Assembly: GCA_003170415.1 (NCBI GenBank)
Contig: PMZJ01000041.1
Coordinates: 120,273-184,272 of the forward strand
DNA length: 64,000 bases
Direction of reading: 5' to 3'
Source of the DNA: Phycisphaerales bacterium
GTDB lineage: Bacteria; Planctomycetota; Phycisphaerae; Sedimentisphaerales; Anaerobacaceae
Below the pieces are notes generated by a model that worked only from the letters and a program-made list of their open reading frames with translations, searched no databases and was not told where the DNA came from. Below are positions 59,788-64,000 of this stretch, in pieces. Position numbers and translations under genes: made by a program. Position 1 is the stretch's first letter. The number at the start of each line of letters is the position of its first letter.

Positions 59788-61176
59788 ATGAAAACCGTTA
59801 AGATTGCAATTTTTTATTTGTTCGTATTGCTTAGTTTTAATAGCGCTTGGCCTGCTCTGGCGGCATTGCCGGCCTTTCCGGGCGCCGAAGGTTTCGGGAT
59901 GAGTGCTATCGGCGGCCGAGGCGGCCAGGTTATTGAAGTTACCAATCTCAATGACAGCGGTCCCGGCAGTTTAAGGGCGGCTGTAGATGCCAACGGCCCA
60001 AGGATCGTCGTTTTTCGTGTTGGGGGCTATATTGAACTGAAGTCAGTGTTGGATATTAACAAGCCGTATATTACGATTGCCGGCCAGACCGCTCCGGGTG
60101 ACGGAATATGTCTTAAGAATTACTATATTGCCGTGCACGCGGACAATGTGATTATTCGTTATTTGCGTGTGCGCTCCAGCGATATTGCAAAAAAGGAATT
60201 CGACGCCATCTCGGTTTTTACCGGCCACAATATCATCATCGACCATTGCTCGGCGAGCTGGTCAACGGACGAAACCATTTCAGTTGCTTCAAAAAAAGGT
60301 GGCTTGGGGAATGTTACAGTCCAGTGGTGTATGATTACCGAGAGCTTAAATTGTTCTGTTCATCATAAGGGCTGTCATGGCTATGGTTCTTTAATCCGTG
60401 GCGGCTATGGCAATGGCATTACATATCATCACAATCTTTATGCCCATAACGCCGGACGAAGCCCTCGTCCGGGTAATTATAATGACTCTGCGATTGACCC
60501 ATGTGGTTTGTTTTTCGATTTCCGCAATAATGTGGTTTATAACTGGGGGGGTAATTACGCAGGGTACAATGATGACGGTAAAAACGAGGATAATAGTTTT
60601 ACCAAAATTAACTTTGTGAATAACTACTATATAAAAGGCCCAAACTCCACAGGCAGTTATGCTTTCAAGGAAACGACCACCTGCTGCAAGGCATATTTCA
60701 TCGGTAACTGGATGGATGGTACTTGTCCAAAGGATCCATGGGACCTTGTTGAATTTGTTGGTTTTACTCAGGCGCAGAAAGATGCGTATAAACAATCAGT
60801 CCCGATACCGGTTGCTCCGGTAGCTGATGAGGACGCCTTAACGGCATATAAGCGAGTTTTAGCAGGTGCCGGCGCGGTATTTCCTGTCCGGGATGCAGTG
60901 GACAAACGTGTTGTGGACAGCGTGATAAAAAAAACGGGCGGTATAATTAATCGTATAGATGAAGTCGGCGGCTATCCGACGATGGAGTCCGGCACACCAC
61001 CTGTCGATAGCGACCATGACGGGATGCCTGATAAATGGGAGCTGGCAGTCGGCCTTAATCCCTTCGATGCAAACGATGCCCGCAGTGACCGCGATGGCGA
61101 CGGCTATACCAATATTGAAGAATATATTAACTGGCTGCCGCTTGGAAAGCCGATGCCGGGCAAATTGGCAGATTGA
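59788..61176 (+). CDS. Pectate lyase (PL1, pectate trisaccharide-lyase-like)
   Basis: A 462-residue exported lyase starting 6 bases after the esterase. After the signal peptide: LPAFPGAEGFGMSAIGGRGG, VTNLNDSGPGSLRAAVDANGP, ITIAGQTAPGDGICLKN, VIIRYLRVRSSD, DHCSASWSTDETISVAS, VTVQWCMITESL and RSPRPGNYNDSAIDPCG, then a C-terminal calcium-type loop segment DSDHDGMPDKWELAVGLNPFDANDAR. It lacks the dockerin-like end of its paralogue at 57020. Likely acts together with the neighbouring CE8. Confidence 0.9.
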   Translation: MKTVKIAIFYLFVLLSFNSAWPALAALPAFPGAEGFGMSAIGGRGGQVIEVTNLNDSGPGSLRAAVDANGPRIVVFRVGGYIELKSVLDINKPYITIAGQTAPGDGICLKNYYIAVHADNVIIRYLRVRSSDIAKKEFDAISVFTGHNIIIDHCSASWSTDETISVASKKGGLGNVTVQWCMITESLNCSVHHKGCHGYGSLIRGGYGNGITYHHNLYAHNAGRSPRPGNYNDSAIDPCGLFFDFRNNVVYNWGGNYAGYNDDGKNEDNSFTKINFVNNYYIKGPNSTGSYAFKETTTCCKAYFIGNWMDGTCPKDPWDLVEFVGFTQAQKDAYKQSVPIPVAPVADEDALTAYKRVLAGAGAVFPVRDAVDKRVVDSVIKKTGGIINRIDEVGGYPTMESGTPPVDSDHDGMPDKWELAVGLNPFDANDARSDRDGDGYTNIEEYINWLPLGKPMPGKLAD

Positions 61177-61195
61177 ATTATTGTGTAAATCGAAT

Positions 61196-61217
61196 GGATT
61201 CCTGCTTTCGCAGGAAT
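61196..61217. repeat. Palindrome GGATTCCTGCTTTCGCAGGAAT
   Basis: ATTCCTGC / GCAGGAAT arms with a 4-nt loop (TTTC). It lies in the PL1-oxidoreductase spacer and is one of the few palindromic repeats of the left-half type inside the island. Confidence 0.5.
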
Positions 61218-61236
61218 TACAGAAAAGAGTATTTTG

Positions 61237-62238
61237 ATGGATAAGCTAACGGTAGTCAACATAGGCGGCTTTGGCCATTCAGATGCGGTTTTTCGCGATT
61301 TAGTCGGAATGCAGAAAGCCGAATTGATCGGGCTGGCTCCCGCGTATCAGGGTGAAGACATTTCGAAACCTCTGGGACTTCAGCCGGCTGTCGGGAAGAA
61401 GGTATATGATGACTATAAACAGATGCTCAAGGAACTAAAACCTGATGTGGCGATAATCAGCACAAGACTTGACCTTATTCCACTCCTGATAATGGCTGCC
61501 GCCGATGCGGGCTGTCACGTAATAGCTGAAAAGCCGCTTGCTTTGGATTTGGCAATGCTGGAAAAAGTCCGCAAATCCGTGGAGCGGAATAAAATCAACC
61601 TTATGGCTATGCTGACTATGCGCAGTGACCCCCAATTTGTAGCCGCCCGACAGGTTTATGACAGCGGTGCTATTGGCGAGGCTGTTTTAGTTAATGCCCG
61701 AAAGAGCTACAAATGGGGTACAAGACCCGACTGGTTTGGAGACAAGGACAAATACGGCGGCACAATAGGGTGGGTCGGCATACATGCCTTTGACTATATC
61801 AACTATATTACGAGTTTGGGTTTTACTAAAGTTGCCGCGATGCAAGGTAATTTTGCACATAGCGAACGGCCTGCCTGTGAAGATAATTGTGCTCTTGTGG
61901 CCCAACTTGGCAACGGCGGACACGCTACGATAAGTGTTGATTATTGCCGTCCGGAAATTGCCGGTACTCACGGGGATGACTGGATAAGAATCGTCGGGAC
62001 AAAAGGAGCGCTTGAGGCAAGCGGCTCTAAAAAGGAATGTTCTGTTATCAGTAAAGATAAAGGCAGTTTGCAGTATCCTTTGCCCGACGGAAAAGATAAG
62101 ATATTCAGCAGGTTCCTTTTGAATGTTCTTGACGGCAAAAGCAATGACGAAATCGCACAGGTATCTTTTATGCTTACGAAAGTGTGCCTGATTGCCCGCG
62201 AGGCCGCCCAAAAGAGCAAGGTTTTGAATATAGAATAG
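61237..62238 (+). CDS. Gfo/Idh/MocA-family NAD(P)-dependent oxidoreductase
   Basis: A 333-residue oxidoreductase from ATG 61237. N-terminal Rossmann fold (VVNIGGFGHSDAVFRDLVG), ADAGCHVIAEKPLALDLAML (the conserved EKP motif), and a C-terminal alpha/beta domain with DKYGGTIGWVGIHAFDYINYI (active-site His region). It is followed by a second family member after 2 bases. Such pairs oxidise or reduce sugar rings, for example uronic acids or rare sugars. The substrate is unknown. Confidence 0.85.
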   Translation: MDKLTVVNIGGFGHSDAVFRDLVGMQKAELIGLAPAYQGEDISKPLGLQPAVGKKVYDDYKQMLKELKPDVAIISTRLDLIPLLIMAAADAGCHVIAEKPLALDLAMLEKVRKSVERNKINLMAMLTMRSDPQFVAARQVYDSGAIGEAVLVNARKSYKWGTRPDWFGDKDKYGGTIGWVGIHAFDYINYITSLGFTKVAAMQGNFAHSERPACEDNCALVAQLGNGGHATISVDYCRPEIAGTHGDDWIRIVGTKGALEASGSKKECSVISKDKGSLQYPLPDGKDKIFSRFLLNVLDGKSNDEIAQVSFMLTKVCLIAREAAQKSKVLNIE

Positions 62239-62240
62239 TA

Positions 62241-63476
62241 ATGGAACAGACGATGATTAAATTGGCGATGGTAGGTGCAGGCGGATACGCTTATGAGTTG
62301 ATAAAACGTATCGTGGACTTGCCCGACAAAATAAAGCTGGTGGCAGTGACGAGCAATCCGAAGAGGAAATCGTCGGGCAGATCGTTTTGTCAGAGCAAGG
62401 GTATCGCAGTTTATGATGATACCGACTCAATGATTAAGAACGTCAAGGGCATCGCCGATGTGATTTTTATCCCTGTGCCAATTCATAAACATTTCAGTTT
62501 GACGACAAAGTGCATAGACGCCGGCTTCGATATTTTTCTTGAAAAACCGCCCGTTGCCACAATTCAGGACCTCGATGAACTGACGAAATATGTATCGAAG
62601 CGAGGCAAAAAGGTCCCTGTTGCGTTTCAATATCTGTATTCAACGATCGTACAGGAGTTAAAGAAACGGATTGTCGAGGGCCGTTATGGCAAGGTAAAAC
62701 GGGTGCGGGGAATGGCCGGCTGGCCGAGGTTCGACGCGTATTACAAACGCAGTGAATGGGCGGGTAAGCTGCATATAAACGGCGAATGGATTCTCGATGG
62801 CACGATTAATAATCCTCTGGCCCATATGCTCGGCGATGAGCTTTATCTTGCTTCGATGAAGCCAGGCGAGATGGCAGAGCCCGTAAGTGTCCAGGCGGAG
62901 CTGTATCATGGTCATGATATTGAGAGCGAGGACACCAGTAGTTTAAGAATCATAACCGATAAAGGTGTTGAGATACTGTTTAATGCCTCGCTTTGTTCCG
63001 ATGCGAAAATGGACCCGTTTGTTATTATCGAATGCGAAAAGGCGAAAATCGAATATACCGGTTTTTGTAAGGCAACGATAATGCTTAAAAACGGAGAAGT
63101 TGACCGTATAAACGACGATAATGAAAAACGCATCAATATGCTTACAAAACTGGCCGAGCATTATGAAAACGGGTCGCCGTATCCTGTGATTCTTGAGACC
63201 TGCAGACCTTTTACACTTGTGGTAAACGGCGCATTCGAATCGTGCGGCCTTCCCCATCCGATTGACAAAAAATATCTGACCTTTCGTGAACAGAGCGATT
63301 CCAATGGCGGCACCATTAAGACGGTAATCGAGGATATTGACCATATTTTGCGCGTTGCTCATGAAAACGGCAAACTGTTTTCCGAAGTTGGCGCGGCATG
63401 GGCTAAAAAGTCCGGCAGCTTTGATTTGAGGGGTTATAAAAAATTCCCCGCCAATGCTCGTTTTGAATGTGTATAG
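62241..63476 (+). CDS. Gfo/Idh/MocA-family oxidoreductase
   Basis: A product of about 411 residues from ATG 62241; ATG 62253 is also possible. Seen: LAMVGAGGYAYELIKRI, VIFIPVPIHKH, CIDAGFDIFLEKPPVA (EKP), and a C-terminal domain with GEWILDGTINNPLAHMLGD. It is longer than the first copy because of insertions in the C-terminal half (SEDTSSLRIITDKGVEILFNASL...). It is the last gene of the pectin island before the right att-like repeat. Confidence 0.85.
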   Translation: MEQTMIKLAMVGAGGYAYELIKRIVDLPDKIKLVAVTSNPKRKSSGRSFCQSKGIAVYDDTDSMIKNVKGIADVIFIPVPIHKHFSLTTKCIDAGFDIFLEKPPVATIQDLDELTKYVSKRGKKVPVAFQYLYSTIVQELKKRIVEGRYGKVKRVRGMAGWPRFDAYYKRSEWAGKLHINGEWILDGTINNPLAHMLGDELYLASMKPGEMAEPVSVQAELYHGHDIESEDTSSLRIITDKGVEILFNASLCSDAKMDPFVIIECEKAKIEYTGFCKATIMLKNGEVDRINDDNEKRINMLTKLAEHYENGSPYPVILETCRPFTLVVNGAFESCGLPHPIDKKYLTFREQSDSNGGTIKTVIEDIDHILRVAHENGKLFSEVGAAWAKKSGSFDLRGYKKFPANARFECV

Positions 63477-63806
63477 GAAGCAGGGTGTAAAAACCTGTGT
63501 GACCGTTAGAGTATTGTGAATCCAGAGGGTTTGGCCATATATTTGCTTCACCTTATCATCCGAAGACCACTTTCTTCTCTGCATAATCTGTATCTCCGTT
63601 AAGAAATACTACCATACTTTGCACCATTCCTTAACGGGGGAGCAGTGTACTTGGCTGTGCAGGAACTTGGAAAAGGTTATGCAGTTCCAGTTTCATATCC
63701 TCGGATCCGACCCGACTGACCCACTCGGGCGAAAAAACAGAGTTTCAGAAGCAAGGAATCCGATAGGAGTGGCTGTAAGTTACAGCATGCAAAATACTTG
63801 CAAAAA
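63477..63806. other. Gene-free 330 bases before the right att-like repeat
   Basis: No convincing gene. A plus-strand frame (63619-63882) runs through the att-like repeat and has no ribosome site or motif. AATACTTGCAAAAA (63793-63806) faces GTTTGTAAGTATT (63861-63873) across the repeat as imperfect inverted arms. Confidence 0.5.
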
Positions 63807-63851
63807 TGGGCCCGGAAGGGATCGAACCTTCGACCAATGGATTATGAGTCC
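63807..63851 (-). repeat. Right copy of 45-bp tRNA-3'-end direct repeat (att-like)
   Basis: Identical to 29019-29063 except at 63821 (A instead of T). On the minus strand it reads from the CAU anticodon loop to CGGGCCCA; the 5' half of a tRNA is missing here as well. Both copies are followed on the plus strand by related sequence (GTTTGTAAGTATTTGTG here, GGTTGTAAGTGCAGTTGTG at the left copy). An integrase-type att site is the simplest reading. Confidence 0.8.
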
Positions 63852-64000
63852 CAAACCCATGTTTGTAAGTATTTGTGAATAAACGGGTTATACTTGTCAA
63901 ATAAAGACTTATGATGCTGACCGAAACGCAACTGAAGCGTAACAGTAGCTCAAACGAGCATGTCTGTTGCAAATTCTGTTGCAAATCGATGGCTCGGATT
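63852..64000 (-). other. Window edge next to att repeat; possible 3' end of a gene on the minus strand
   Basis: The minus strand is open from the window edge through 63745 and begins IRAIDLQQNLQQTCSF. The underlying DNA has a direct repeat TGTTGCAAAT (63965-63974 and 63978-63987). LQQ-rich tails occur at C-termini of some phage-type integrases next to tRNA sites, so an integrase gene may lie just outside. Only about 45 codons are visible before the repeat, and no catalytic residue can be checked. Confidence 0.25.

Noticed and set aside
63619..63882. 87-codon plus-strand frame at the right end
   Set aside because: Runs through the att-like repeat, no ribosome site and no recognisable domain.
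63745..63984. Minus-strand open frame with HNPLVEGSIPSGP
   Set aside because: Same false translation across the right att-like repeat; only the part entering from the window edge could be a real gene end.

Overview
Organism: the window looks like a chromosomal piece of a Planctomycetota bacterium, most likely class Phycisphaerae. The grounds are several secreted proteins ending in PEP-CTERM sorting signals, many planctomycete-style dockerin-like EF-hand modules on pectinases, type II pseudopilins with a GFTLVELL leader, and a large pectin-degradation cluster. This is an inference from gene content; no rRNA or other marker gene is present. Layout, left part (1-24.2 kb): two minus-strand pseudopilin genes (the first cut by the window edge), then dxs, nadK, a secreted TPR protein and a DinG-type helicase, then a minus-strand PEP-CTERM gene. 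From 10.0 to 21.4 kb lies a virus-like structural module: SPP1-type portal, scaffold-like protein, SU10/DUF5309-type major capsid protein, small connector and tail-like proteins, two related appendage proteins, a beta-helix spike, a baseplate-like protein, a TM/coiled-coil protein, an SPL-like radical SAM enzyme and a lipoprotein. No terminase, tape measure or integrase is visible. After a degenerate junction come a GH16 glucanase and a STAS-like protein. Middle (24.6-29.0 kb): three PEP-CTERM genes in a row and a ribokinase-family sugar kinase, with a decayed copy of that kinase's 3' end on the other side of the trio. Right part (29.0-63.85 kb): a 34.8-kb block bounded by two 45-bp direct repeats that match the 3' half of a CAU-anticodon tRNA, as expected of att sites. 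Inside is a pectin island. One operon (29.4-38.5 kb) encodes an Old-Yellow-Enzyme-like reductase, an SDR, a KDPG-aldolase-family protein, a fumarate-reductase-like flavoprotein, a KDG kinase and two GH28 enzymes. Next come an SSS symporter, a rhamnogalacturonan acetylesterase and a third GH28 on the minus strand, then PL1, PL9 and CE8 genes, a TMTC-like membrane protein, a XylR-type (LacI-like plus AraC) regulator, a PEP-CTERM protein, a large LamG/Gly-rich dockerin protein, a pseudopilin, two more PL1 enzymes, a second CE8 and two Gfo/Idh/MocA oxidoreductases. How it works together: secreted esterases and lyases strip and cut pectin, dockerin or PEP-CTERM modules probably hold proteins at the surface, the symporter imports oligo- or monouronates, cytoplasmic GH28 trims them, and the reductase/aldolase/KDG kinase operon feeds pyruvate and triose phosphate. 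GCGCAAA-type sites upstream of several units could be the regulator's operators. Most unusual: at least twelve intergenic junctions left of 24.2 kb carry degenerate repeats in strict 7-nt phase (each junction with its own heptamer), and short palindromic elements sit in frame inside dxs, dinG, a capsid-module gene and at the end of the OYE gene. By eye I find no such heptamer tracts in the pectin island. All calls were made by reading the sequence, with no database search.
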